NCBI GenBank assembly: GCA_038030265.1
Contig: CM075941.1
Coordinates: 38,998,164 to 39,062,163 of the forward strand
Direction of reading: 5' to 3'
Origin: Corythucha ciliata
Taxonomy: Eukaryota; Arthropoda; Insecta; Hemiptera; Tingidae
Length of the DNA: 64,000 nucleotides
The position numbers were made by a program, and so were the translations under genes. Within the stretch, counting starts at the first letter, position 1, and the number at the start of each line of letters is the position of its first letter. Below are positions 1-11,240 of the stretch, one piece after another. The notes below the pieces were generated by a model. It did not search any database and was not told the origin of the DNA. It was given only the letters and a program-made list of their open reading frames with translations.

Positions 1-236
1 GCATTCGAACTTGATTGCTGAAGTCAGAGGGTTGCAAACTTCAACTATCAGGACACCGTTCGAAAGTACACAGAACGGGGTAGTTTTCCACAACTTTACC
101 CGTCGATGCGTGCACTAGCAGCTGATTGATACTGATGTGAAATTTATCAGGTATTTGAAAAAACTATTTTCTTAACTTTTCACATGACTGAAATAGCCAC
201 GCGCAAGCGACATTTTTTGGTGATTTCAGGAACAGG
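1..236. other. Unassigned flank
   Basis: No gene, RNA or repeat structure recognised. The segment runs into the degraded element that follows and has no sign of a coding frame. Confidence 0.4.
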
Positions 237-483
237 ATTTTGTCCTCTTTCCGAATCCACCGTCATTTTTGGTCTAACCACCGACGGTGAGCCGTGAACA
301 CGACAATAACCGTAAAAAGTAATGCAACTAGAAAAAAAAAAAAACAAAACAAAAAAACAGGAAAATGCTCATATCTCGTAACCAAAGCATTTTCGGCTAT
401 GCGTCTATATGACGTTTTTTGTGCGTCCAGGTACGCACTATCACCTGTGTAAGTTTGTCACATTCCTCCTTAAACACCCTGTA
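237..483 (-). mobile_element. Degraded copy of the TA-CAGGGTG element family
   Basis: The segment aligns in reverse orientation with the element at 50006-50548. Shared blocks are CTCTTTCCGAATC near 250, CAGGAAAATGC plus ATATCTCGTAA near 360-382, GTGCGTCCAGGT at 421 and ATTCCTCCTTAAACACCCTG up to the terminal TA at 483. The far end, expected to be GGGTCCGC, is missing, so the copy is truncated, and it is much more diverged than the two copies near 50 kb. An internal A-rich tract (331-359) looks like later expansion. It has no coding capacity. Confidence 0.7.
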
Positions 484-1125
484 TAATGTAGGTACTCGTA
501 CACGCGGGTCGCGGGGCGGAAGCCTGCGTGAAGTTTGTCTCCCCGATCCCCTACACCGTCGGTTTCGGTACAAACACGGTATTAACCGTTTAACAGTTTC
601 GTTTGAATCAAAGTCCCAAATAATAATAATTTCGACAGTCTTCAACGGAGGCAAAATATGTTTTATAATCATCGGCACCCTTTTGAATGGGCCTCGTACA
701 GAGCGTTCTGAATAAAATCGAGGTCACGTTAAAACTACTTCACATTGTAAAGTGCAAACAAAGTCTAATTAAGCCGAAAAAGAGTTGGAGGGGAAAAAAA
801 GGAATGCAGGAAGGTTCCCTTCTCCTCCCTCTCTTGGGCGCGCTTGCATATTATATAGAGGTTCAAGGGTCGTACCTCATTGGCCTCCCTTGCTCTATTG
901 TTAGTGTCACACATATGCATTGACAGGAAAGGGTTGTGCTCTGCTTTTTTTAAAAAAAGATCTCTTGAGCCGAGTGACTAGGAGAGCAACCCCTTAGTTT
1001 ACATGTGGCAGTCATCCAATCTACTTCCTGGTCCCGTAAATATGAATGTAGAGCTTTCTTTTCACCCAGGTGAGTAGTTTATTTATTTATTTTTAAATAG
1101 AAAAAATTATAATTAAGAGTTAAGC
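484..1125. other. Unassigned intergenic DNA
   Basis: Nothing recognisable. Short open frames on both strands lack conserved motifs. Confidence 0.4.
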
Positions 1126-1302
1126 GGCCCATACAATAATATTGCTCAATAATAGGGGTTGTACAATAAAATTGAACGTTTGTGGGTTGTATTGGTGGGT
1201 TGCACAATATAATGAACAACCTATTTTTTTATCCCTAAACATCTGGAAACGAAATATTGTACAAATTTATTGCGCAATATTTATTGTACGTCTATGGACC
1301 CC
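1126..1302. mobile_element. MITE-like element with imperfect terminal inverted repeats
   Basis: The left end (GGCCCATACAATAATATTGC) is matched by the reverse complement of the right end (GG-TCCATAGACGTACAATAAATATTGC), with a small gap. The interior also alternates ACAATA and TATTGT motifs. There is no coding capacity. The size (about 177 bp) fits a non-autonomous DNA transposon; superfamily unknown. Confidence 0.5.
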
Positions 1303-2080
1303 TTTAGCCATTGGGGAGTGTGATAAAGTGTGAACATGAGCTCAGCAAACATGGAAGCCTATGGGCTTCAATGACAATACGCGGCGCATGGTGACAATGC
1401 ATAGGGAAGGGGATTTTCATCGATTTTACCGTGTGGACATGGAGAAGAAAATGGCAGCCTATTTTTAAGGAATTTCTGCTGTGAATGTCAACACTGTTTT
1501 TTCTTCGCCCATCGGATACTTCTATTTCGACATACATCTAATTATTACCCCAATGTTAAAACCCGAGTTTTCCGTTGCCCTTCGCTGGTGGTTTTCGAAA
1601 TGCTGAAATCATCATAAAACCTCAAACTGATTTTACTTTTTTTCTTCTTTTTTTCTCACTCTCTTTATTTTCTTGCTCTTTTTGGGAACTCCCACATGAG
1701 GAATGTATGTCTTTATAATACCTATAACAATACAGATTTCTTAAATTTATTTTGAAACTTGAAAACCCTGGGTTAGGGACGTAACCATCCCTGTAAATTA
1801 AGAAGATTTATATCCTGTATTAATCTTGAAGGTAATTCTATTTCATGGAGCTTCTTGTTTACTGTAACCAACGCAGCCATAGAGTGAAGTCTATTAATTT
1901 AATGACATACTTCTATTAATTAAGCATTAATTAGAATTCGCGTTGTAATTTGCTATAAAGCCCTGCCGTAAGCTATAAAGGCATAGCTCTTCGGAGGGAG
2001 GTGGGTCGTAAAACAATTAGCATTTCCCCCCCTCATTAGATAAATTTACGGGAAAATTCAGAATCATTTATAAAGAGACG

Positions 2081-2134
<54 letters not shown>

Positions 2135-3597
2135 TCCCGTGAATCTTTTGCGTCTTGAAAAAGAGAGGAGCTCGTTCCGCAGGGGAGGGGAAAAGAATGA
2201 AAGTTCGCGCGGCGACGGTTAGGCCATTTATCACTCGATTCTCCCCTGACCTTGGACAAGTGAAAACATCCGGAAAAATTCATTGCTTTTCCCCGAGCAA
2301 ATAACCCGGGAAAATATGCGTGGTGCGAAAAAGAGAATGACAAATGTTTTATCCTGGCTACAATGATCGGTGTGATGGTTTACATCATTTCGTTATTCTT
2401 TTGTTTTCGGTGAAAACGTTAAAAGATAAGATGAGGTTTGAATAAACAATTTCAGCTAATTATAATATTTGAAAGACGTCCTCTTTTACTATGTGTTGTA
2501 CTAGTTATCGACGCAACAGTTTCCAATTATTTATCGTTCTAACAATGTGTTTTTATCAGAGAATGTAAAAAGCGTTTTCGTATACTTTTCCCTTCATTTT
2601 CCATTTTCTTTCCCTTTTCCATCGCCCCTTTCATTTAAGCCGCCTTTCACATAGTCACCATTTGAAGAAAAAAAAAAGAAAAGCCCCACCACCTCAATTT
2701 ACAAACACCAGCACACTGAAAGTGCACACGCATAAAAGGAGTTTACCGACCGATCGGTGGCAGGAGAGCGTTGTAGGTATATATAGGGGAAAGTTCGGGA
2801 AGCGAATTGTTGTAAAATGTATGTGCGTATGTGTGAGTGTATATATATAGAGAGTGTTGCTTTGCGGGGGTGGGATACAAGGGGGTTAAAACAAGATGGC
2901 GGACTCGGACGGCCATTCCTGTTGGCCACCCCCACACTCACACACGGTCTGTTCAATGTCTTTACACACATTGACTCACACGCAAGACGCACACTATATC
3001 CTTTCTACACTGGCTGGGCTGCCGCGAAGAAGAAGAGAGAATCAGCCAAGCTCCTCTTCCTTATTTCTCTGTCCTCCCCCCCACCCCTAACCCTCGCCCG
3101 TATTTTTCCTGTCACCACACATGTCTCAAGAGTCATTTTCATGAAAGTTAACCTCGTTTTTTTTCTTTTCTATCTCTTTTTCTTATAAGCTCACACATTT
3201 TCTATACGGTCACCATAGATTGGTTAGCCGAATTGGTTATATTCAAGGGGCTCAATACATTTTTAGAATGAATCCCATTCCGTTCAATACAACACAAGTT
3301 TGAGGATAACTGAAAATTTTCATTGGTCATGACTTGCGTCAAGAATGATTTTCACGCTAAGTGCCTGTTGCTCAACATAAACATCAATTTCTGTATACAA
3401 GGGTAACTCGCACGGCAAGCAAACGGGTTCCTCCGTTCTCCAGGAACGCTCATGAACTTCTATAAAATAGTTTATTGTGCTTGAATCGAGTCTAAGGCCC
3501 CTATGCCAAGTCGTTCCTCGACTCCAACCTTCCTCGCAAACTGTACAATCACATACTAAGCAACAAAACTCTATCGCCCAAGTTATAATTATGTTTA
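1303..3597. other. Unassigned DNA with low-complexity tracts
   Basis: No gene recognised. It contains a 48-nt A run (2085-2132), pyrimidine-rich stretches (1620-1690, 2590-2640, 3140-3185) and a TA/TG-rich region (2780-2850). Open frames here are composition artefacts. Confidence 0.4.
2085..2132. repeat. Poly(A) tract, 48 nt
   Basis: Uninterrupted run of A. No retroposon body with target duplications could be made out on either side. Confidence 0.95.
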
Positions 3598-3967
3598 TAA
3601 TGCTATAAAAAGAAACGACCGATATGGGCTAATGAAAACAACTATATTTTAATTAAAAAACGACGTTTCAACGGCGTGATATGCCACCCTCCTCAGGTAT
3701 CTGGAAGTAATCTATTAAACCCAACATTTACACAACAAACGAGAAAAACGGATAACAATAATTTGAAATAACTTACAGATTGATATGGAAACAAAAGAAG
3801 AATCGACAAAATGAAAAATCCTTCCAAATCAGACTGTCATATCGTCACGCATTTTTCATTTAACTCCAGCGGAACTGACTTCATATCACGCCGTTGAAAC
3901 ATTTTTTTTCAATTAAAGTATAGTTGTTTTCATTAGCCCATGTCGGTCGTTACTTTTTATAGCATTA
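3598..3967. mobile_element. Foldback element with about 86-bp inverted arms
   Basis: The left arm (3598-3683) and right arm (3882-3967) are close reverse complements. Both contain TAATGCTATAAAAAG, an ACGACCGA-TGGGCTAATG block and, innermost, TTTCAACGGCGTGATATG. The central 200 bp has no coding frame. Such long arms with a short spacer fit a foldback or hairpin-forming non-autonomous transposon. No clear target duplication was seen. Confidence 0.85.
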
Positions 3968-4117
3968 AAAAATGTAGAATCACATGTTAGTTTATAATTT
4001 TTCCATTTGGGAGGGAGCTTTGAGGTCGAGGAAAATTCGAGGAACGTCTTGGCATACGGGCCTAACACACACCCCACAGACAAGATCTATGTTTGCGTTG
4101 TGTGGAGTCTAACCAAA

Positions 4118-4259
4118 GGCCTGTTTTACACGAGTAAGTTTTTTGTTCAAAAACATGTTCAAACCTGATCACAAACAGACGATTTGATGCAGGGAACATC
4201 TGTCAATTTATTTCAAAATGACTAATTTGATCAAACAACTTACTCGTGTAAAAGGGGCC
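4118..4259. mobile_element. Short MITE, 142 bp
   Basis: Terminal inverted repeats of about 23 bp: GGCC-GTTTTACACGAGTAAG at the left, CTTACTCGTGTAAAAGGGGCC at the right. AAA flanks both ends and may be a target duplication. Non-coding interior. Confidence 0.8.
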
Positions 4260-5034
4260 AAACGAAATTCCCTCGAAAAGTAAAGCATTTTGATAGGGTG
4301 CATGGACACCACACAACGAAAACATAGAGCCTGTGAACGGGCCTTGAACGTTTGACGCAGGTGTGAGAATTAATGAGCATCGTATCAACGAGTCCTTTAT
4401 ACGTTTGGGGTGAGGAACTCCTACCAGGAACTTATTTTAAGAACATAGATATTACTTTTTCACTTCTCACCTCATTAGCGCCCGCAGCGCAAAGGCGCAA
4501 ACTTCATTTTTAGCTTCTCGTAGAACACAAATTTATTTTCTTGGTACATATTTGAAAGTATAGCCGCTAATCCCCTCACCTCCACTCACCTACATCTCAA
4601 CATTGGATGCCACAAAAATGGGCTGACGATTTACTTCTGTTTCGGGCCGAGCCACTTTAAGCCACGGGCGGTGTGACGAGATCCGAGCCGACGGACGAGC
4701 TCGGCCCGGGTCTCCTCCCGTCCATCTTTATTTTTTTCTTCGAACCGTTTGAAGAGTTTCCCCGTAACCCCCAACCCTAACGTCGTTCTGTATATGAGAA
4801 AGAAAACTCAAGAAAAAGGGTCGCGTGAATCCAATGGGATTATACAATACGCCGCCTCCCTGCCACCCAATCTGCCTTATATTCAGTGGTCCTCTGGGCG
4901 AACGCGGCGTAATCCACATGAAGGCACCGTTTTTAGATGAAAAATAACGAGCATGGAGAGCCCTTTCTCTTCAAGGGGTGAACCAGAAAAATGGAAGTCC
5001 TGTAGCAAGCAGCAAGTGGAATTACGCGGCATTG
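4260..5034. other. Unassigned DNA
   Basis: No gene or repeat recognised. Overlapping short frames on both strands between 4728 and 5034 show no domain. Confidence 0.35.
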
Positions 5035-6065
5035 TCTCATCCAAAAAACGGGTCTTGAAAGTTGAAAAACATACTCTCGCGGATTCACCTTTGAATAAAA
5101 CCAATTTCGAAGGTTCTGGCTCTGTAAAAAGCCAATTTCACTCAAGAGCGGATCATCTCCCGTGGGGGGGGAGGTTCGAAGTGCCTCCCCATCCCTCAGT
5201 ACACCCCCACCACCTGCCAACCCCCATCACTCCACTATGTTTAGAGCAATCTGACCAGCTCGGGGGGGGGGGGAGATAATTCGGCTATCCCCCCCCCTCT
5301 TGGATCCGACTACGCATTTTTACTGGTATGGCTATTCAAAAAGCAAAATTCACGGGGGCGACTCAAACAAAGAAAAAACAATTTCGCAGGATATGTAGAA
5401 AAACAATTTCAACGGTCTGGGTAGTAATTAGAAAAACTATTTCCCAAGGTTTCGTCGTTGAAAAACACCATTTTGTTAAGTTAACTACACAACCGAGTGA
5501 GTCCATCCGGCATTTTGGGGTAGATAAAGCTGATATTTAGTGGGTAGGAGGGGTGCATGGAGTTGGAAGTACTATATATGGAGTGTCCAACTGGGTCGCA
5601 CGAGGCTTCATTAAATTTATGATAATTTTATCTGCCCCAATATGTTCGTGAGCTCATCTGGTAGTATAGGTTCTCTAATTTTGGGTGTTCGTTTCGTGGA
5701 AACACCAATTTCGCGGGGTCAAAAAAACAAAATAAATAAATAAAAACTAATTTCGTGGGTTGGCTCTTGAAAAATAGAATTTCGTGGGGTTTAGTCGTTC
5801 AAAAATATTTAAATTGTTAGTTGAGTCGCTTAAACTACGAGGGTTAGTGGAATAAAAAGAATAAAAGAACGCGTGGCCGGTGCTAAAAAAAAATCGTAGG
5901 TTTAGCTCCGCAAAAAACCAATTTCACGGGTTTGGCAATTCAAAAACCAATTTGGCGCGGGGTTTAGTCATTGAAAATTGAAAGAACCATTCACGCAGGG
6001 TTGGCTATGAATAAAACCAATTTCACGCGTTCGGCACTATGCGGCCTTCAATCACTGAATAAACA
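5035..6065 (+). repeat. Degenerate minisatellite, family A (about 30-32 bp period)
   Basis: Repeated, heavily mutated units of the form AAAAACCAATTTCGCGGGTT followed by TGGCTC or TAGTCG. Clear units occur at 5040-5150, 5335-5540 and 5690-6060. It is interrupted at 5160-5320 by a G/C-run-rich segment with several runs of 7-11 G or C. Non-coding. Confidence 0.8.
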
Positions 6066-6076
6066 CAATTTTTTGG

Positions 6077-6323
6077 AATTAAATAAATCAAATGAAAGTG
6101 ATATCTTCGGGACGACGATGGAAGGACGTAGCTCGACACGAGTTTCGAGAAAAAATGGGCTCCCCGGCGGGATTTGAACCCGCAACCTCTGGATTACTAG
6201 TCCAGCACGCTGCCAATTGCGCCGGTGACGCCTTTGGCAGTCGTACTGCGAGGGATCAGCTAACCCGAGCCCCACCCAGGGCCATTGATCGGACGATATC
6301 ACTTTCATTTAATTTATTTAATT
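6077..6323 (-). mobile_element. TIR-bounded element carrying an internal tRNA-Thr-like sequence
   Basis: The left end (6077-6112) and right end (6288-6323) are inverted repeats: AATTAAATAAAT-AAATGAAAGTGATATC at each terminus. Between them, on the minus strand, lies a tRNA-like sequence with a good B box. The combination of MITE-like ends with an internal RNA polymerase III promoter is unusual. A related element is at 44481-44820. Confidence 0.8.
6162..6229 (-). tRNA. tRNA-Thr(AGU)-like sequence, probably a pseudogene inside a repeat
   Basis: On the minus strand a 5-bp anticodon stem (CTGGA/TCCAG) closes a 7-nt loop CTAGTAA, which puts AGU at positions 34-36 (Thr). A T arm GCGGG-TTCAAAT-CCCGC and an A-box-like GGCGCAATTGG are present. 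The two sides of the expected acceptor stem do not pair, so it is unlikely to be a working tRNA. I read it as the pol III head of a repeat. Confidence 0.65.
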
Positions 6324-6369
6324 AAAACCGGCGACAACATCTTTCTTCATCTATCGAAAAATTGTGTGG

Positions 6370-7350
6370 AGTGTTTGGAAATACTAATTTTGACGCCAAA
6401 TTTGGGCATTTGACGCATGAATTCACCATGCAGAATAAACCGTGATATAGCGTTTTCTTCATTTTAACCGCGAATTATAGCGTTAGATATAAAAGAGAAA
6501 AACAGCTAATTCGCAGCTAAAGTGAAAAACGCTGAATCACGACTGAAATGTAGAAGAATGGTTAGTTAGCAGCTAAAATTTGGACAAACGCTAATCCACT
6601 GGAAAAATTGAGAAAAATCGCTAATTTGCAAATGAAATTAAAAAAAAAAAAATGACTAGCAGCTAAAATTGGAACAATCCTTATTCGAGAACACAAATAA
6701 AAAGAATCGCTAATAAATTAGCGGCTAATAAAATTGAGAAAATTCCCTAATACATGGGTGAAATTGGGGAAAACGCTAATTCGAAGATAAAGTCGAGAAA
6801 AAGAGTTAATTCGCGAATACAAATGAAAAAAATTGTCTAATTCACGGCTAAATTGATGAAAACGCTAATTCGCGGATGAATTGAGTAAAACGCTTATTCG
6901 CGGCTAAAATTCAGGAAAACACAAATCCGTGGCTTCTGGAGATAATTTCGGGACTAAATCTGTGAAAAGCGCTAATTTGAGCGGATGAAATTAAGAAAAA
7001 CGCTACTTTGCAGGTCAAAGTGAGACAAGTGATAATTCACAGCTCAAAAAGTAAAATTCGGTACTTTGGAGCGAATGTAGAGTAAAACTCCAATTCGTGC
7101 GGCCAAAATGAAGAAATATCGCTAACATCCGGGATAAAAACGCTACTTCGCCGCTAAAATTAAGAGACAGTGTTAATGCGTGGCTAAAATGGAGGAAAAT
7201 CACTATAATTCACGGATAAAGTGTACAGACAAAGCTGCAATTAGCGGCTAAAACTTTTCAAAAATTCAATTTTCAGATGTAATTGAAAATACACCATTCC
7301 GTGGCATCTGAAGGCAATTTCTGGGTTAAATCTTGGAACGTTTAACGGGA
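6370..7350 (+). repeat. Degenerate minisatellite, family B (about 25-26 bp period)
   Basis: Dozens of imperfect units of the type GAAAAACGCTAATTCGCGGC followed by TAAAATT. The family recurs at 29850-31260, 37860-38580 and 44270-44450. No coding frame persists. Confidence 0.85.
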
Positions 7351-8516
7351 GTAAAAATTGAATAATCTACAATATGAAATAAAAGTCAGTCGCATATTAT
7401 TTCCATGGAGTTACCCCAAAGTATATGTTAACTCCAACGATATATAAATATGGATTGCTCATGCCGGGTCAGGTGGGGGGGGGTGGAGGAGGTGCGCCAT
7501 CCCTCGTTGGCTGCAGAAGGTACCCCTCTTCATAAGTAGCCGGGCTTAAGCTGGTTAGTGAGAACCTCTTCCCCACCACCTCTTTGTCTGTTGGATTTCA
7601 AATGAGATAAAGTATTTTGCTTTGGTTTGTCAGTTTTTAAAATATTTTACTATTTATTTTAAATAATTCAACATGGCGATTTGATTTAATAAACTAGAAT
7701 GAGTGCAATACCAATTCTCTTCATAATGACCGCATAAACGGCGTTTGCGTTCTCAAGTGAAGACAATTTCATCGCTCTCTTCTTCCTGGCAGAAATGAGG
7801 AAAGATTGATGCACCATCGATCGCGAAGAATGATATTATTTACGAACTTGTCTCAGGCAAAACTGAGTAACTTTCACATTTCTTCATAACTTCCTTTGAA
7901 CTTTGAACCTTTCTTTGAAGAAGAATCACTTGGAAACAATACATTCCGGTTGTTACAGAAAACCCTCGTTTGGTTAATTGGTTTCACTAAAGCGATGAGG
8001 CTCCGTGTCCGAAGAAAATATGAATAAGGAACACTTTCGCTTTCTTCTTCAGCCCCCGCGAAAATGAATACAACACGCACAACAGCGGAACCGGCAGTGG
8101 TGAACTGCTGAGTTCACCATTCCGCCTTCTTCACATAAGAACAAGTATGGTTACAAAAGAAGCAAGGTTTGCCCCGGCTATTACTTTAATCTGCGATGGC
8201 CCCACTTTAATAGCAGTCATGAGCAATCCAGTTCTTTTATATATCGTTGGTTAACCCCAACTATATTCTGTTGTGTATTAATTCTCTGTGCGCCCTGGCT
8301 TCTACACGAACATCTCTAGCAATACCAATACTACTTTTTAACTAATTTATTTCGAATTTTATAGTTTTGAAATATTCATAAAGTAAATGCGCTTCTTATG
8401 TCATTTTTTCTCGTCCGCCTTTCCCCGTCTCATGTCTCATGGGACACGGCGCCCGCCTCGGATCGGACGGCCACTCGACTCGCCCTCCCTCTCTTAAAGC
8501 CGGCTCTGGCTCTTTG
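7351..8516. other. Unassigned DNA with one distant inverted repeat
   Basis: The 37-bp segment 7427-7463 is matched in inverse by 8218-8255 (core CAACGATATATAAA and GGATTGCTCATG). These could be ends of an 830-bp non-autonomous DNA element, but no target duplication is clear. No protein is recognised between them. Confidence 0.4.
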
Positions 8517-8964
8517 GAAACTCAATTTTCATAGTTTGCCACGCAAAAAATAAATGTTAAGGGGTTTATTGATTTTCCAAATTTAAGCAACCAATTTCGT
8601 GGGGGCGTGGGCGGCTCCTTGAAAATTCAAATATCGTGAATTTGCCTCTTCCAAGAAATCAATGTCGAGATTTTGACTCTTCAAGTGGCCAATTTCGTGG
8701 GGTTGGCGCTACGGACGCTTGCTCCATCAAATTATTTCAAAGTGTTCTTGAATGGGTCAACCGATGAGCCTCCTCGGGCTCTTCAGAAAACTATTCTCGC
8801 GGATTTGGTTCAGAATAAATGCAATTTCACTGGTTTGAGTCTTCAAATAAATCATTTTCGTGAGGTTAAGTCATTCAAAACATCATTCGACGTAAATTTC
8901 GCGGGTTTGACGCCTCAAAAAATAAAAATAATCGTCTGGGTGGTGTTTTCTCAAGAAAAAAAAA
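8517..8964 (+). repeat. Degenerate minisatellite, family A
   Basis: Units with CCAATTTCGTGGGG or AATTTCGCGGGTTTG spaced about 30 bp apart. It directly abuts the 3' truncation point of the non-LTR element at about 8965. Confidence 0.75.
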
Positions 8965-9239
8965 TGTAGCTCGCCTTTTCAGTCCCGCTAAACTCCTTAT
9001 TGCGCTTTTTCGTAACTTGAAAACTCGGTTTGTCCCGGAGCGCAACCACACGCACGGATTGCATACGTGAGAACCCAATGGAAATATCCAAGATAGATCA
9101 TTCTGAGAGCTTCGGGAGACACAAGGTTCCGGAGTCTTCTCAACAAAAACACTACTCTCGTGAGTCTCAATTCCAGTCCAGAAATATGATTCTTGAAGGT
9201 CATTTTCGTGTGGAGGAACACGCCAAGAAACTTCACCAC
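8965..9239 (-). pseudogene. Non-LTR reverse transcriptase, thumb region (fragment)
   Basis: A frame at 8997-9239 contains VKFLGVFLHTKMTFKNHI, typical of the segment after the catalytic palm, then LRMIYLGYFHWVLTYAIRA. It ends at a stop at 8997. In another frame the sequence continues as AIRSLAGLKRRA before dissolving into A-rich minisatellite at about 8965, so there is another frameshift near the end. The frame is shifted relative to the upstream palm fragment. Confidence 0.8.
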
Positions 9240-9550
9240 ACGCTGCTCAAGCGATGGAAGATGGAGAGGCTGAAATAGACTTGAACAGATTTTCCTCGGT
9301 TAAGCATAAGTCCGTTTGCATTGAACCATTCATTCGCTGATGATATGTCCATATCGTTTATTGTTGCCGCCGTGCTTGGAGAAGAGTGCCTGGTCATTAT
9401 GGTTGAGTCGTCCGCATACATAAATAGACGGCTGTTCTTCATTGATTTTCCTAGACCATTGATGAGAATGAGAAATGAAGTTGAACCGAGAATTGAACCC
9501 TGCGGCACCCCTCTAGTTATGGGCAGCCGGCTTGAACTCTCTCCGTTCAC
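9233..9550 (-). pseudogene. Non-LTR reverse transcriptase, palm with YADD box (fragment)
   Basis: Contains TRGVPQGSILGS (RT block 4) and RLFMYADDSTIM (block 5, with the two catalytic aspartates), then ANEWFNANGLMLNRGKS. It is in the same frame as the upstream fragment and separated from it only by a TAG stop near 9557. Its 3' end loses frame around 9240. A catalytic core of this form is standard for non-LTR RTs. Confidence 0.9.
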
Positions 9551-9556
9551 TGAGAC

Positions 9557-9960
9557 CTATTGGTAGCGATCTGATAAGTACGACTTAATTAATCTGTGAG
9601 CTTTCCCACCGAGCCCAATCCTTTCAAGTTTCTTCAGTAAGACACCGTGGTCGGTAGTGTCAAAGGCTTTGGACAAGTCCAGGAAAGCCTCAACCCCCAA
9701 CGCTGTGTCTTTGGCCTCGAAAGAGGCAAGAATATCAGATACGAATGAGTAAATCGCATCGGCGGTGGATTTACCCTTCGAGAAACCGAACTGTTTGGGT
9801 GAGATTATCTCCGACTTCCTGAGGTACTCCCAGAATTGTTGTTTCATAAAAAATTCGACTATTTTTGAGAAAACGGGAAGAATTGAGATCGGTCGGTAGT
9901 TGCCGAAGTTATTTTTACTACCCTTCTTGAACCATCTTATGGCGTGGATATTGTGGGATT
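9557..9960 (-). pseudogene. Non-LTR reverse transcriptase, fingers and palm N-part
   Basis: The minus frame from about 9960 reads FKKGSKNNFGNYRPISILPV (RT block 1/2a), then KQFGFSKGKSTADAI (block 2), then FLDLSKAFDTTDHGVLL (block 3, first catalytic aspartate). It ends at an in-frame stop near 9557 where the frame would otherwise run on into the YADD fragment. The motif spacing is normal for Jockey/CR1-like RTs. Confidence 0.9.
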
Positions 9961-10147
9961 TTTTTTAGATATAATCACGAAGAGATATTGTCTTCCCACA
10001 CGTCTGTTTTACTATTCCTAACCGGGTTTCTGTTTACAGGGAAACCATCTTCGGGGGGGGGGGGGAGAACTCTTGTCAAAAAACCTCTATAAAATTTTTC
10101 GTGTAGAGCACGTCCATCACAGTCAAAAAAAAAAAAAAATAGATACC

Positions 10148-10920
10148 GGATGGCAGTCGTTCACTAGCCTGAGCACAACATCCTCTATAGCAGGGAACGC
10201 CTCAGCGAAGAGCCTGGTGTCCAAGTCATAGCAATCCTTGGAATTTGACTTTTTCACGGAGCTGACATAGCGACGCAATACATCCATGGATACCTCCTTA
10301 AGCTCGATGAATCCCGACCCTTCTGGAGCCTTGATTGGAAAGTGCGAGTCATTCGACAGTTTTCCTTGAGAACACGACTGGGTGAAATGTGCGTTGAGAG
10401 TATCCGCGTCGAACGGTATTGAAATGCTGGCTTGCTCGTCGCCGCATTCAGATCTGACAATTTTCCAGGCAGCGGTGCATTTGTTGGCATTCGAACTTAT
10501 TTAGTTAGGGTTATATTCTTTCTTGGCAGTTTGCAGACCTTGTGATATTGTTTCTTGTTGTCCTTGAAGATTCGCGCGTTTTCTTCCATCGGGTCGGTTC
10601 TGTGAATATGGTGTCAGAATTCCATAAACAGTTTCATTTTCCTCAGAGCCGGCGTATACCACTGTTTCTCCCTAGACTTTTTTTTAGTTCTTATGTGTTT
10701 CCGCGTCACCATCGGCAGAGCAGCGTCCCTTATCCCAGAAAGACTTTCCAAGAATAGATCCGTAAAACAATCAACGTCTCGGGTCGGGTCATCAGCAGAG
10801 CATCCCAATTCATATTATGAAGAAGTCCGAGGAAACACTCCTTTCCCTCTTTGGTGATTGGGCGGAACCGTACGCTCTTAAGGGAATTGCCCACACTAAC
10901 ACTGACAACGATGGTTTGGT
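10148..10920 (-). pseudogene. Non-LTR element linker between endonuclease and RT
   Basis: The minus strand begins with RFRPITKEGKECFLGLLHNM and a following N-W-D, the signature that follows the endonuclease in many Jockey/CR1 polyproteins. After a frameshift near 10797 comes DDPTRDVDCFTDLFLESL and REKQWYTPALRKMK. An open frame covers about 10310-10148 (SMDVLRRYVSSVKKSNSKD). Parts of 10500-10614 are not clearly in frame. No catalytic residues lie here, and the endonuclease upstream is gone. Confidence 0.75.
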
Positions 10921-11240
10921 TCACCAAAAACCAATTTTGTGGGGCTTCCAAGAAACCAATTTCGCGGGGCATCTCCTTGAAAAATTCAAATTTCACGGCT
11001 TTGGCTCTTCCAGTAATTTCAATTTCGCGACCCCACAAAATTCATTTTTGAATTGTTAAACTCGCGTAATTTTGCTTTTTCAGTGGCAAAAACCCCGAAA
11101 TTTGTTTTTTTTCGGTGAGCCAGTTGCTTTTTTGGATTGCGAGTTTTTAATTAGCCAACTCCCCGAAATTGCCTTCTGAATGGGCTAGAATCACGAAAGT
11201 TGTATTTTAATGTGACAAACCCACAAAAAACGTTGCATTT
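10910..11240. repeat. Family A minisatellite with an orientation switch
   Basis: Units at 10920-11020 read AACCAATTTTGTGGGGCTTC-type (plus). From about 11025 they read CCCGAAATTTG/CACGAAAGTTG-type (minus). The flip occurs inside one continuous array. Confidence 0.65.

Larger units (their letters stand above)
8965..10920 (-). mobile_element. Truncated non-LTR retrotransposon (Jockey/CR1 type)
   Basis: Minus-strand remnants run in the right order: the linker that follows the endonuclease in these elements, the reverse transcriptase palm with its Y-A-D-D box, and the thumb region. The endonuclease domain and the 3' UTR are missing. The coding sequence is broken by an in-frame TAG near 9557, frameshifts near 9240 and 10797, and an insertion-like G/A-run segment at 10045-10140. 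Both ends stop in family A minisatellite, so the element either landed in an array or was cut down by repeat expansion on each side. Inactive. Confidence 0.9.

Noticed and set aside
2068..2343. Minus-strand frame with a poly-Phe segment
   Set aside because: It is read through a 48-nt A run and has no domain; a composition artefact.
6162..6229. Functional tRNA-Thr gene
   Set aside because: The acceptor halves do not pair and the sequence lies inside a repeated element with TIRs.
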